A stretch of 64,000 nucleotides of DNA from Cristatella mucedo (lineage: Eukaryota > Bryozoa > Phylactolaemata > Cristatellidae): assembly GCA_009760855.2 (NCBI GenBank), contig WPIO01000065.1, positions 819,001 through 883,000 on the forward strand. Reading direction: 5' to 3'. Shown here one piece after another: positions 1 through 10,594 of the stretch (the first letter of the stretch is position 1; every line of letters starts with the position of its first letter). The position numbers were made by a program, and so were the translations under genes. The notes beneath the pieces were generated by a model, which ran no database searches, was not told the origin of the DNA, and saw only the letters and a program-made list of their open reading frames with translations.

Positions 1-224
1 CGGCAATTCTCTTCAGTTGTGCGTGATTCGTGATGCGTTGACCCAAATATGGCACGTGGAGTAACGCCGCCAAATGCAGTAAATAACGGAACCACTCAGC
101 TCCACTACATTTATTTCTGTTTATGTCAAGTATGCATGCATGTATGTCCGTCTGTAACTCTACAAAGCCGCAAAGACTAGGTGGGTGCTAAGCAGTAGAG
201 TTTTCTATCACTTACTTAAAGCCT

Positions 225-860
225 AATAATAATAATAATAATACATTGGTGTAGATCCCTCAGAGAACTTGATCTCGTTTTAGGTAACTTTACGTGTGCT
301 GTAAAGGAAGCACAATAAAAAGGTTAGTGAAAACATACGCAATTTAAACAAGCAGAACATGGTTATGGTGGCATGCACAGTCTCAACATGCAAATGCGGT
401 TAGTGGCAGCGGGCACGGTAGCAGCACGGATCAGTATCCACCAAAAGCCGTCAAAAACAGATGCAGTTTAAGCTTTCTTTTAAATGTCAAGAAGGGAGAT
501 ATCGTGCGGTCAGTCGGGAGTGAGTACCAGGCTTTGAGAGCATACGAACTAAAGATGCGGTCAAAAAAGGATTTGAGGTTCTTACCGGGTATAGCTCAAC
601 AATTTGATTCAGAAAATTATGCGGCACGATACCTAGCCTGGTTGGGGAGTAAATCTGATAGGTCGGTTGGAGCCAGAGAAGGAAGGGACCTAAAAGTGAG
701 TGACAGAACCTTAAGATTGGGAGCCAGTGCTGGTCGGCGAGAAGTGGTGGGTTGTGGCAACTTCGACACTCACGACAAACAAGCCTAGCTGCAGAGTTTA
801 CCGCTAGACATCTAAAGAAGAGCAATGCGTTATAATACGGCTGAGACATTCACCCCATCA
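225..860 (-). mobile_element. L2-type LINE 3' fragment (family A)
   Basis: The minus-strand reading around 487-849 resembles the C-terminal end of L2/CR1-like ORF2 ([30 protein letters not shown]-like tail), with stops and small indels. The 3' end lies at the left, where an ATA/ATT microsatellite (about 229-243) follows the typical L2 3' hairpin sequence. It is truncated at its 5' end and not functional. Confidence 0.75.
289..347. repeat. 59-bp near-perfect inverted repeat, left arm
   Basis: This stretch is the reverse complement of 1471-1529 with one mismatch that I can see (58/59). It includes the segment around TGTAAAGGAAGCACAATA of the L2 3' region. The arms are about 1.1 kb apart. Confidence 0.85.
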
Positions 861-869
861 TTTAAGAGA

Positions 870-1150
870 TACACCACGGGATCCTGAGCACGAGTGGGAT
901 CCTGAGCTTGAAAGCCCGCTTCTCCGCTGAGAGAGGGAGACTAATGTGGCTTTCGGTAAAGACACGGTAGTTCATTTGCTTCATGTCACACAACACAGAG
1001 AAAGCGAGAAGCCGTCACGAGGGCAGTCGAGATGAGTAGTATGAAAGTAGCAGTTCAGTACGGCTGGAAAGGAGGTGCCACAGTCGGCAGCAGGAATGTA
1101 AAAATTGCTGCACGAGAATTGTGGAAGTGTGTTCCAAGTTTAGGATAAGC
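870..1150 (-). mobile_element. LINE family B 3' fragment
   Basis: The block with GTAGCAGTTCAG, CAGTCGGCAGCAGG and GAATTGTGGAAG matches the minus-strand family-B copies at about 3120-3250 and 63060-63180. It is a decayed fragment with no intact reading frame. The reading through 1015-1425 is a chance ORF. Confidence 0.55.
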
Positions 1151-1470
1151 AGAGCGAAAGTTTCTGCGTTCTGTCTAAAATTACTTATTAATCTGCGAGT
1201 GACAAGATAGTGCTTTACGCTGTGAAAGACTGCTAATGCAAAAGCTACAGAAAAAATACTTTTTGCTCCAGTCATAATGTAAGAGCTCAATAAAAAATCA
1301 TGATCTAGTCTAGGAAAAATCCCCTCCCTTTCAAAAAGAGAATAAATAGATTTTACAGTGAGGTGAAGCCACCGTATGTCAGCTTCGCTCGAATAAAAAT
1401 AAATCTTGCACAATTTGCATTCCAATCGAGAAAGCTCGTTTCATGTCAGATAGTTAAATAGTTAAATTGC

Positions 1471-1529
1471 TTAAATTGCGTATGTTATCACTAACCTTTT
1501 TATTGTGCTTCCTTTACAGCACACGTAAA
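1471..1529. repeat. 59-bp near-perfect inverted repeat, right arm
   Basis: Partner of 289-347. It is a short plus-oriented piece of the L2 family A 3' region, lying just before another L2 copy. Confidence 0.85.
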
Positions 1530-1551
1530 TTAAATAGTTAAAAGGTAATTA

Positions 1552-2510
1552 CAATAATAATAAAAATACACTTAAAAATGATAATAATAATGCACTTGAT
1601 AAAGCACCCTCAGAGAACTCAATCTCTTTCTAGGTGCTTTACATTTTCTGCAAAGGAAACACGGTCGAATGGTGAATAATATCATGTTTGATAAACATGA
1701 ATAACATGGTTAGCGGTGATATGCACAGGGTCAGCATGCAAATGTGGTTAGTGGCAGCATGCACGGTGTCAGCACGCATAAGCACGTGAAGGACGAATCA
1801 CAGGGACCCACTAAATGCTGTCCTAAATAGGTGTTTTTAAATTCTTTTTAAATGTGGTCAGGTCAGGGGATGTTCTGACGCATGTCGGGAGGGAGTTCCA
1901 GGCTTGGGAGCATACGAACTAAATGCACGGTCGCCAAAGGATTTGAGGTTTGTACGAGGTAGTGGTAAACTGTTGGATTCTGAAATGCGGGTGGTACGAT
2001 GCTTGGCCTGGAGGGGGGGAGTAGATCTGAGAGATAGGCTGGGGCCAAAGAATGAAGTGACCTAAAAGTTAGCAACAAAACCTTGAAGTCGATGTGTTGC
2101 TTGACTGGGAGCCAATGCAGATCGGCGAGAAGTGGTGTGATGTGGTAACTGCGACGCTCACGACAGAAAAGCTTAGCTGCAGAGTTTTGCACCAGCTGTA
2201 AGCGCCTGATTGCACATGCCGGTAGGCCAGTGAGCAGCGAGTTACAGAAATCAAGTCGGGATGTCACAAATGCATGGACCAATTTAGACGTGGTATCCTT
2301 ATCTAAACAAGCCCGAATTTTAGCAATGTTATGTAGCTGAAAGTAGGCAGATTTGACTGTGGAGCTTATGTGGTCGTCTAACGAGAGGTCACTATGGAAC
2401 ATGACACCTAGATTTCGAGCTGATTCAACAGGAGATATGCTGGCAGAGCCAATTTTGTGCGTCAGCCTTTCCAACTTCTGAATCACACTGGGTTTGCCCA
2501 TAATCCGGGG
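1552..2510 (-). mobile_element. L2-type LINE 3' half (family A), best-preserved C-terminal ORF
   Basis: The reading 2501 to 1863 (212 codons) is uninterrupted and matches the region after the reverse transcriptase of L2/CR1 ORF2: [81 protein letters not shown]. Below it the untranslated tail runs through a hairpin (GCACCCTCAGAGAAC ... TAGGTGC) to an ATA/ATT microsatellite at about 1552-1595. The reverse transcriptase itself is missing, so this is a 5'-truncated insertion. It is the best local reference for family A. Confidence 0.85.
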
Positions 2511-2539
2511 AGTAAGTAAATCAGATAGCGTAAACGGAG

Positions 2540-2715
2540 CTTAGAACGGAGCGACCTCTAAACGCGAGCGGCTCTGCACGACCTCGGTCCCGAGGGTCAC
2601 GTGGGTTCGAATCCTGCGGTCCTTGGCGATCTTTCACCGCCGCTGCAAGCGGCGGCGGTAGCCGTCAAGGCTCCTCTGTCGCTATTCAAAAAGAGGCTGT
2701 TTAATCAGCTAGGGA
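2540..2715 (+). mobile_element. tRNA-derived SINE copy
   Basis: It contains a perfect B-box-like sequence, GGTTCGAATCC (about 2607-2617), typical of an internal RNA polymerase III promoter. A conserved body (CGCTGCAAGCGGCGGCGGTAG) and 3' end (GAGGCTGTTTAATCAGCTAG) follow. The same body and tail recur in reverse at 7805-7960 and 39630-39760. The 5' tRNA part is too diverged to be a working tRNA gene. Confidence 0.65.
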
Positions 2716-2957
2716 TTTATTTAAAGATCGATTGACTGCTTGATGAGGAGACCGTGCAGGTCGGTAAACAACTATGTATGTAACGTGGCAGTTCAAGAGC
2801 AAAGTTGCAAGAGGCGAAGCTCAAGACAGCAAACCCTAACGCGCACGGACGGAGATACATTACATTACATTGCGTCGTAATGCACGACAAGAAGACTAGC
2901 CAGGATGGAGGTTCAAACGCTGTACACTCGCTGTCACCGATGTATACCACACAGAGG

Positions 2958-3540
2958 CTATATCTCCGTCTGTAACTCCACAAAGTCATAAAGACCGGGT
3001 GGGTGTTATGCAGGAGAGTTTTGTATAGCGCACTCACAGCCTACGCGGCTTTCGGTACGCATTCGGTAGCCAACAGGCCGTCTCACGCAGCAAAGAGAAA
3101 GTGGGAAGCATAACAGAGTCAGGAGAGCAGTTGAGGTAGTGAGTAGCATTGAAGTAGCAGCTCAGGACCGCTGAAAAGGATGAGCCATAGTCGGCAGCAG
3201 GAGATTAGTTCTCGTTGCTTAAGAATTGTGGAAGCGAGTTCCACAGTCTAGGACCTGCAGAGCTAAAGCTTCTGTCGCCAAAGGTCTTTAAGCCAAGGTC
3301 TTACACGTGCTCAAACCTCTGGGACTTGAAGACTAGCCTTGCAGCATATTCATAGTCAGCTGCAGTGGCCTAGTTGCTTTCTTTGGTAGCCCAGCCAAAA
3401 GGGAATTACAGTAATCAAGCCGAGACCTAACTAATGAGCTAGTTAAATTGTTTACTAAATTGTTTACAAGCCACTGTGGAAGACAGCTCCTAATCTTGGC
3501 TTGGATAAGACCCGATATGCAGGCAGACACCTAGGACCGT
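2958..3540 (-). mobile_element. LINE family B 3' fragment
   Basis: The minus-strand reading includes GLIQAKIRSCLP and [23 protein letters not shown], the C-terminal signature of an L2/Rex-like LINE, also seen in the longer copy at 46390-48390. It runs out through the family-B 3' end with the CATTCGGTAGCC and CCACCCGGTC-like segments. It is frameshifted and dead. Confidence 0.65.
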
Positions 3541-4320
3541 TTTGAAAAGCGCTAGCTCACGTAAGTCAGAACCGTGATGCAAATCGTGTAGTCAGGATTA
3601 CGACACGCGCCGTGCATGTCACGCGAGCTGCTCCTTCTCGTGACACGTCATTCACCATCGCCTACCGGTGGCCGCCACTGTTTGCGGCCGCCGGTGGCCG
3701 ACTATCGCTGGAGAGCGCGGATATCGAGTCTCGGGCGCTACTTGCCGTGCACAAAACCAGCGGCAGTGTTATAGCCTTTGGGCTGTCGCATCACTTCAGA
3801 TATTTTAGTCCGACCCACAGCCACAGCGGCCCCAGGTCGTGGCCAATGGCAGGTGCAGCGGCTCTAGATCGTCCACACGCAGACAAAACAAGCGTGTGGA
3901 CGATCTAGAGAAAAGCGAAATATCGCCACAGTAGCCGCAGGGGTTGCCTTAAAGCGAACCGAGCAGTCGCTGACCGTGACCTATCGCTTACGGTCTGCGC
4001 TTACTGTAGCCCTGCGAGGGAGGGAGGGCGGTGGCTCTCTCCCAACAACGAAACTCATAAGAGCGCGATGGGGCAAGGCAGAAATTGCCGTACGATGGCT
4101 TGCGTTCTCGGGTCGCGGTACGCTTCTGCGCCGTTCGTCTGCTCCACGCGCCAATCCACGCGTCTATCGGCGCGGCCGTACGCCAGCCCAGTCACGGGAA
4201 AACCCTGACTCATCAAGGTCACGGCCGCTCACCACGCCCTGGTGACGCAGCTGCATCCGGGGGCGGCCGATGGCTAGATTCTGCGCCCGGCAGTGAATAG
4301 GCTATTTTGAGCGGCTGCGC
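3541..4320. promoter_or_regulatory. Upstream region of the first p62 gene
   Basis: GC- and CpG-rich compared with the flanking repeats, and free of recognisable transposon sequence, as expected for a promoter and CpG-rich upstream region. It contains the perfect inverted repeat at 3862-3910 and ends at a TATA-like box. ORFs here (for example 3612-3908 and 3976-4245) show no family resemblance and I regard them as chance. Confidence 0.45.
3862..3910. repeat. Perfect 19-bp inverted repeat with 11-nt loop
   Basis: Arm 3862-3880 (CTCTAGATCGTCCACACGC) is the exact reverse complement of 3892-3910, with the loop at 3881-3891. It lies about 470 bp upstream of the first p62 start codon. Confidence 0.95.
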
Positions 4321-4332
4321 TATTATAAAAAC
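4321..4332 (+). promoter_or_regulatory. TATA-like box of the first p62 gene
   Basis: TATTATAAAAAC lies 48-59 bp before the ATG at 4380, which gives a short 5' UTR of roughly 20-30 nt. Assigned by position and sequence only. Confidence 0.5.
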
Positions 4333-4379
4333 CGACCGTTCACTACCGTAGCGCAGCATTAGGCGAACAGCAGCCGAAG

Positions 4380-6026
4380 ATGTCCCTCACGGTGAAAGCC
4401 TATCTGGAAGAAAGCGGCCGCACTACGGAGATTCGGAGGTTCCGTCTCGACGAGGGCACCTCTGCAACGAATTACTTATGCCTCGCAGAGAAAGCGTCTC
4501 GCGCTTTCGCCTCGTTGCAAGGAAAGGCTTATCAAATTTATTGGAAAGGTAAGTTCACGACCTCATCCTGGCGAAGTCCGGGAGGGGCGCGAGTCCTGGA
4601 GGGGCTCCTCCACCCTGGAGGATCGCGCCTGCAGAGCGAGCGAGCGAGCGAGCGCGAAGCGCGTTGCAGTGAGCGCTGCTGACGCTGTAGACTCGGATGG
4701 CGATCGGGTGACTTTCTCTAGCGACGACGAGCTAGCGGAGGCTCTGAATTACAAGGACGACATCTTCAGGGTGTATTTGGTTGAAGGTGAGCGAGGCTTT
4801 TTCTGTGCCGCAACAGCTGTCGCGAGGTTCGACTATTGAAGGTTCTGCTTTCGACCTAGTTTCCGATGCGAGCGTCGCAACGGAAGTCATCGGCTCTGTG
4901 TGCATGGCTTTCATTGGCTGCTATTTCCGATTTGATAGTGCCGGCCTGCCCCGTCCCTCAGCAGTTGCCTGCCGGCGTTGAGCTCTCAGGCTCCCAGCTA
5001 CCGCTTCATGCCGGCGTGGCATGCGACGGCTGCCAAGGCCCGATCTGCGGCATGCGCTACAAGTGCGTCGTCTGTCCTGACTTCGACCTGTGCAGCGCCT
5101 GCGAGAGGAAAGCTCTGCACGCCGAACACGACATGCTGCGCATCGCGAGACCACGGAGTCGAGAATGTCCCTCCGTTGGCGGGCATTGCTCCGGAAGCCA
5201 CGCCGATGGCCCCGATGACTGCGAGTCGAGTGTTTGCGAATGCTGCTGCCGCCAATCGAAAGACGCACAACTGTTGAATCCCGTCGCTTCGGGCACCGCT
5301 TCGGCCAGTGCCGTCGCTCCGGGCACCGCTCCGGCCAGCCCCGTCGCTCCGGGCACCGCTCCGGCCAGTGCCGTCGCTCCGGGCACCGCTCCGGCCAGTG
5401 CCGTCGCTCCGGGCACCGCTCCGGCCAGCCCCGCCGGTTCGGGCAGCGAAGCAGCCGACTTCATGCGCCGAATCGGCGAGCGAGTAGCGGCGCTGCTGGA
5501 CCCTCTGGCGGAGCAGAGCCGCGGCACTCCCGCCGAAAAGCAGACGACGACAGTGAGGCTGCCCAGCCCGAATGCTAGCAGTGGCCGCCCGACCGATGCG
5601 AGCGCTGAGCCGAGCGGTCTCGCAGCCAGCGCAGCTGCCGCCGCGGCAGCCGCTCCTGCTGTGCCTCAGGGGGCCAACGCTAGGGTCGGTTCGTGGCTCG
5701 GCAGTTCCTACCCATTCTGGCCCACCGCAGCGGCACCGTACAGCAGCGCTGGGTACCCCTGCCAGCCGTACCCGCGCTGGCCCGCCGCCGGAGCGCCGTA
5801 CGGCTGTCCGACGGTGCCTGCCGCATCCGGTGACGCCAGCGGCGAGCAGCGTCAGCAGGACGCCGTGTATGAGGCTAGGGTGGCCAGCGCAGCGGAAGCC
5901 ATGCGAGCCATGGGTTTCAGCGATGAAGGCGGCTGGCTGACTGCGATCCTGCGCAGCAACGGCTGCGACCTGCCTAAAGCCATCGACGAAGTCGTGAGGA
6001 GCAATGCCGTCAGTCGTCGTCAGTGA
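4380..6026 (+). CDS. SQSTM1-like: Sequestosome-1/p62-like autophagy receptor, copy 1
   Basis: Three coding exons: 4380-4548, 4691-4786 and 4939-6026 (1353 nt, 450 aa), with GT-AG introns of phase 1 and 1. The PB1 domain is residues 1 to about 88. It starts SLTVKAYL (basic lysine face) and has the acidic OPCA motif [18 protein letters not shown] zinc finger follows at about 115-160 ([31 protein letters not shown]). Next come an Ala/Pro/Ser-rich linker with a 10-residue minisatellite and the helix [18 protein letters not shown] found in p62 proteins. The C-terminal UBA domain contains [11 protein letters not shown]. The family polymerises through PB1 and gathers ubiquitinated cargo for autophagy and signalling. 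The linker lacks a canonical acidic W/F/Y-x-x-L/I/V LC3-binding motif. The exon 3 start follows an unusual TTTGATAG acceptor, supported by the matching phase and position in the other two copies. It is clearly diverged from them. Confidence 0.9.
5281..5430 (+). repeat. 30-bp coding minisatellite, five units
   Basis: Five tandem 30-bp units in the third exon of p62 copy 1 encode degenerate VAPGTAPAS(A/P) decapeptides. Units 2-5 are almost identical at the DNA level, differing in the last bases, which suggests recent expansion. Copies 2 and 3 lack it. Confidence 0.95.
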
Positions 6027-6059
6027 GCGCTCGACGGCATTGCCTTCGAGCGCTCACTG
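6001..6059 (+). promoter_or_regulatory. Interlocked inverted repeats across the p62 copy 1 stop codon
   Basis: 6001-6011 (GCAATGCCGTC) pairs exactly with 6033-6043. 6021-6034 (CAGTGAGCGCTCGA) pairs exactly with 6046-6059. The order left-1, left-2, right-1, right-2 is that of a pseudoknot or of two mutually exclusive hairpins. The stop codon (6024-6026) lies inside the second left arm. Confidence 0.85.
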
Positions 6060-6384
6060 CTTAGCTGCACGTTGGCCGCACGCCTAGCGACGCGCTCGAG
6101 ACACGGCCGAGCGCGTCGGGCTGTCTCGGACGGCAGCGTTCAACTGCTTCCTCGAGGCGGCTTCCACAGTCGCAGCGCGGAAGTCTCGTCATGGAAGGAA
6201 GCCGTGTCGTCCGTCGGCCTGTGGAGAGACAGGTTGCGATGTGACCGGCCGCTGTAAACGGATCGGTACTATGCTCACCCATCATATATCATATTCAGTA
6301 GCTATCCTAACACGCGTATACAGAGTTCTGTATACTTGTACGTACATGGGCGGTGCGAGTTGTGCATGTTCAGAAGTGTGCGGC

Positions 6385-6390
6385 ATTAAA
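6385..6390 (+). terminator. Candidate polyadenylation signal of p62 copy 1
   Basis: ATTAAA lies about 360 nt after the stop codon and is followed by a T/G-rich stretch. It is a variant signal and positional evidence only. Confidence 0.35.
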
Positions 6391-7010
6391 ACGTCTTGCT
6401 TGTCAAGTTGGCGGCATTCCGTGGCTGCGTGTCGCTTACGTGTATAGCTCTGCCGACAGTTAATCTTTCACGTGTCAACCGCGGGCTCCAGACGCGGGGA
6501 CGAATGGTGGAAGATATCTTTTGGCGAATTGGAGCTGGCTAGCCGACATAGAGTCCACTCAGTGCGTTCTCACCGTTCCCTCGCGCCGCCCACCGACACT
6601 ACGCAATTCCTCGACAGTCGCTCGCACATGGGCAATAATATCGCAAATACCGCTTCCCACTGTGGATTTCTAATGCCTGGGCATCATGCTTCTTTCGCAA
6701 CCTGGATCGTACGATCGGCTCTCGCAACTGTTACGTCGGAACAGCAGCAGTTCAATTGGATTTCTTTGAAGCTGCAGCAATAATTGTTGCTAGATATCTC
6801 TTACTTCCGGTACTGACAGGTATGCACAGCACGGTCAGACCTTTGGCGACAACTGAATCCCCTTAAAATTTTTACAGAGCTTTAATCATGTATATGTATA
6901 TCTATATTCATTGCAATAGCTCGTTGGTTCTGTCTGGGCTAGATCATTGAAATTCCCTTTTGGCTGGGTTACCAAAAAAAGCCACGGCCACTAATTTACA
7001 AATCCCATAG
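6391..7010. other. Intergenic, nothing recognised
   Basis: No family-like ORF, RNA gene or clear repeat was recognised. The ORF at 6472-6783 has no visible resemblance to a known protein. Confidence 0.4.
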
Positions 7011-7014
7011 GTTT

Positions 7015-7200
7015 TACAATAATAATACACCTGATAAAGCCCCCTAAAACAACTCAATCTCTTTCTCGGCGCTTTAAATTTGCTGTAAAGCAAGCATGGT
7101 TGAATGGTTATTGGTAGCATGCTCAATAAGCAAAAAGAATAAATGGTTAGCCGTGACATGCACAGGGTCAGCATGCAAGTTACTATGTGTCTCATTTGTT
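7015..7200 (-). mobile_element. L2 family A 3' tail
   Basis: An AATAATAATACACC microsatellite end, a degenerate hairpin (AAGCCCCCTAAAACAACTCAATCTC ... GGCGCTTTA) and the following GTGACATGCACAGGGTCAGCATGC segment match the 3' UTR of the other family-A copies. Confidence 0.7.
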
Positions 7201-7725
7201 AAAAGAGCTTGGATGGCTGCTGTTTGATCAAGGGATACAGAGCCAAGTTCTTACGCTGACACACAAAGGCCCGCCACAGCTTGGCTCCTTCATAGCTATC
7301 TGAACTGCTGCACCAGTTTCAGCCATTTTGTGCCTTCACGTCCTGTATGGATAATAAATTAGCTGTGCCATTACTCCGCTTAAAGACCGTTGGCGACAGA
7401 AGCGTTTGCTCTACAGGTCCTAGACTGTGGAACTCACTTCCACAATTCTTACCCATCGACAACTACTCTCCTGCTGCAGATTATGGCAAATCCAACCGCA
7501 CTGAACTGCTACTTCTATGCTACTTACTACCTCAACTGCTCTCCTGACTCTGCTATGCTTCCCACTTTCTCTTTGCTGCGTGAGACGAAGTCTGTTGGCT
7601 ACCGAATGCGTACCGAAAGCCATTTAGGCCTTTGAGTGCGCTATACAAAACTCACCTGCGTAACACCCACATTGTCTTTGTGACTTCGTCGAGTCACAGA
7701 CGGAGATACATTACATACATTGCAT
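7201..7725 (+). mobile_element. LINE family B 3' end
   Basis: The forward sequence matches 47550-47760 and 48075-48390: the GATACAGAGC and GACCGTTGGCGACAG segments, TCCTAGACTGTGGAACTC, GAATGCGTACCGAAAGC, then a CAGACGGAGATACATTACAT tail. The C-terminal reading (DNKLAVPLLRLKTVG, LWNSLP) is typical of L2-like elements. It lacks the reverse transcriptase. Confidence 0.7.
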
Positions 7726-7804
7726 CGAGTCTCATTTGTATCATATCGAACTTAAATCTCAACTTGTTTGTGTCCCGTCGTCATATGCATTATATTATTA
7801 GCTG

Positions 7805-7960
7805 GTTTAACTGCCTCATTTATATAGCGACAGAAGAACCTTAACGGCTATCACCACTGCTTGCATTTGGCAATGGCCCACTAGAGAACTCGGACCCATG
7901 ACCTCGGTCGTAACCTCTTGACATGACCTCGGTCGTAACCTCTTGGGCTATCGCGGCTTT
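7805..7960 (-). mobile_element. tRNA-derived SINE copy with duplicated head
   Basis: Reverse-strand match to the SINE body and tail at 2540-2715 (segments CTGCCTCATTTATATAGCGACAG and AACGGCTATCACCACTGC). The head segment CATGACCTCGGTCGTAACCTCTTG occurs twice in tandem (about 7898-7946). Confidence 0.55.
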
Positions 7961-10500
7961 AATTAGGATACATTGACGCGTGCCTGCAAAATCACCTGAC
8001 TGAATCACAAATGATCACTCGGATTGATTCGGCCTCATCAAAAGTTTCCAGTCTTCATCGCCAGAAGATTTTCCAAGAAGAGCAAACTCTTTAGCTCCCA
8101 GTAATCGAGACGCGTGCATCGGTTGTGCAGCTAGTCATTCCTAATTTTTCAGGAGATTAGGCTGCTGCTGTTGCTGCTGCTGCTCGTGCTGAGACATTGA
8201 ATTCAGCCGCATTCTGTCACCGGACGACCACCGCCCACTCTCCCTCCCCCCCCCCGCCCCGCTTTGCAACCCCTGACCTGTCTTGGCTCTTTGACGCCCA
8301 TCCGTCGCCGACCTGCTGCTCCCCCCAACGAAGCGTGCTGAGGCCTATTCTGCTCTTTTCTATCATTTATCACTTGTAGAGCCTTTCTTGCTATCCGGAG
8401 CTCTAATCAAGTATCGGGTTGGCCGGCAGAAACTATTCGGAAGTCTGCTTACAATGTCGATACCTCAAAATATTTAAGATTCTCTGGAATCGGGGATTGT
8501 CCAAATATTCTGGAAACTATATTCTGGTAGAGCTACTCCTCACTTCCTGCCCCGAAAGCTCCCGACAGCAAAATAGTAATTAGAACCTCTCCCCCTTGCA
8601 CTCCGACGCGTACGTGCAAGTTCGACCGATTGTATTATCTCTTGTCAATCTTCAGAAGAAAATCGCGTTCGCAAGCCTTTTGGAGTTAGCTCATTGTAAA
8701 CTACCGCTCCCGTGTCCACAACTCCCAAAACGGATCCGTCTATATGCGATGTCCTCATGCAACAATAAGATATACAGTAGTGGAGGGGTATGCATCAGAT
8801 ACGGTAATCGGGCAATGTTTGCTTAGCGAAGCATAACCAGAGGGCAATAGCCTAAAAAGTGCTAGCATCGAACGATTGCATAGCAAACGGCACTGAAGGA
8901 AATGGTATGGCACAAATGCGACGGCAAGCGCGCCTACCATGCCGATGCTAGCAGGACAGTGAGCAGAAAACGGCAAGATGCGTAATAACCAGTAAATAGA
9001 TGGACCGTGAGCAGGATGTCCAAAGTGCTGCTACATCCCAAGGGGTTATAACGGCACTGGAAAGATCGATGAGTACGTCGCGTCTGCAGCGGGAATTAAA
9101 CGCGTTGCCTCAGAAATCAAATACGAGGAGCTACTACTACTCATCCGCTTAGAGCGGCTGTCGATCATAGCACTCAGGCGAGCGCCGATTTGGAATTTGC
9201 TGCGAGAGACGGTACAGCCCAATTTTTGTGAGTAAGGCCACAGCACGTGTTTTGACATCTCCCTGACTGTATGAACAAGCTACATATCCGAAGCGTAACA
9301 ACTGCTGCTTACGTGTCCAGCAATAGCGTAAACAGTAGAAATGGATCAGCTGCACGACATATATCCAATATAATACGCAGCCCTCTGCTAATATTAAAGC
9401 ATGGACCTAGCCATGCGTGCTGCTTCCAAAATCAGCAACTTGCAATTCTCTTTGGTTCAAGAAAGTACACTAGATAAGGATTCGCCTTAAGTTAGAACTG
9501 CCGGCTCACTACCTTTCATCCTCTGCAGCTGGTGCAACACTCAGCGGGTCGTCCGGTCTGTCGTCCACGACGTAACTGCCTCACAACACCACCTTTGTCT
9601 GAACTTCACTGACTCTCAATCAAGTATTGAGTCGATTTTAAGATCATGTCTGTCGATTACAGGTTACTTCGCTCGCTTGCAACTGCACACTCATCAGAGC
9701 TCCCCTTATCTCCCGCGAGCTCTCGTCTCACCCGCTCCTCTCTGGCGTCTCCGCGCTTTGCCGCTCCTTGCACTAAATGGAAATCGCTCGTTGATCAGTT
9801 CGTATGCACCGAAAATCTGGACCTCGACGTTGATGACTTCTATTCCCACCTGCAAGTTGCACCATCTAATACTTGGCTAACGACGAGCCAGATACGGTCA
9901 GCTTACTCTGTGCTGTCAGGGTGCTCCCCAAAATTGAGCCATCCAATAGCAACTGCTAATCTTGACCGACGTCTGAGACCATTCTCGAGGTTGACATAGT
10001 TAGGAGATCTCTCCGAGGAAAGTGGGTATGGTATTTTTTACCACGAGTCCCTGATTGATTGACGGCTCGACCCTCGTCTTAGGCATAGTTGGCACTGTTA
10101 CTGCTGTGCCTAGTTTAATTTTGGGCCGCCACGTAAGTGCATCTAAAGAAGGAGATCAGATGCGTAAACGTTCACCACAGATGCCAGCGTGTAGTCAAAG
10201 TAGTGCTTGTATACTGACTTGCCCATTGTTTGACTTCGGAATGCAGCTTCGGCAAAGAAAGTAATTAGCCTATTTACCAACAGAGCTACTTGAAATCCAT
10301 GTTATCTGAGGCATCTGAAGGTCGAGCGCTCTGTCAGTCGGAGCAGGGGGCACGGTCGGAGTCTAGCGTTGACAAGCTTGGTACGTGACTGCACGGTGCT
10401 ACCGGCTTCTCGCCCGGCCAGCTAAGCTTTGCTGTGCAGGTACTGTGAGCTATACTGCTGACAGCTAAGATTTGACAACAAACGTGATTCAATCTCACGA
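7961..10500. other. Intergenic, no supported gene
   Basis: Scattered short ORFs only (longest 9646-9999, 117 codons, plus strand), none with family resemblance. There is a short CTG-type run at about 8161-8192 and a pyrimidine/C-rich patch at about 8230-8260. Confidence 0.4.
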
Positions 10501-10508
10501 TTGCCATG

Positions 10509-10592
10509 GCCAAGATATATAAGCAAATGTAAAGCGCCTAGAAAGAGATTGAGTTCTCTGAGGGTGCTTTTTTATTATTATTATTATATAAA
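10509..10592 (+). mobile_element. L2 family A 3' terminal fragment
   Basis: AAGCGCCTAGAAAGAGATTGAGTTCTCTGAGGGTGCTT forms the usual L2 3' hairpin and runs into a TTA/ATT microsatellite. Only the last 85 bp or so remain. Confidence 0.75.
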
Positions 10593-10594
10593 GC

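Noticed and set aside
2540-2630. Functional tRNA gene suggested by the B-box sequence
   Set aside because: No complete cloverleaf can be formed, and the same body and tail recur elsewhere, which fits a SINE.
5281-5430. CRISPR-like array
   Set aside because: Units are contiguous with no spacers and lie in a eukaryotic coding exon.
9646-9999. 117-codon plus-strand ORF as a gene
   Set aside because: No recognisable domain and no splice or promoter context. It is compatible with chance.
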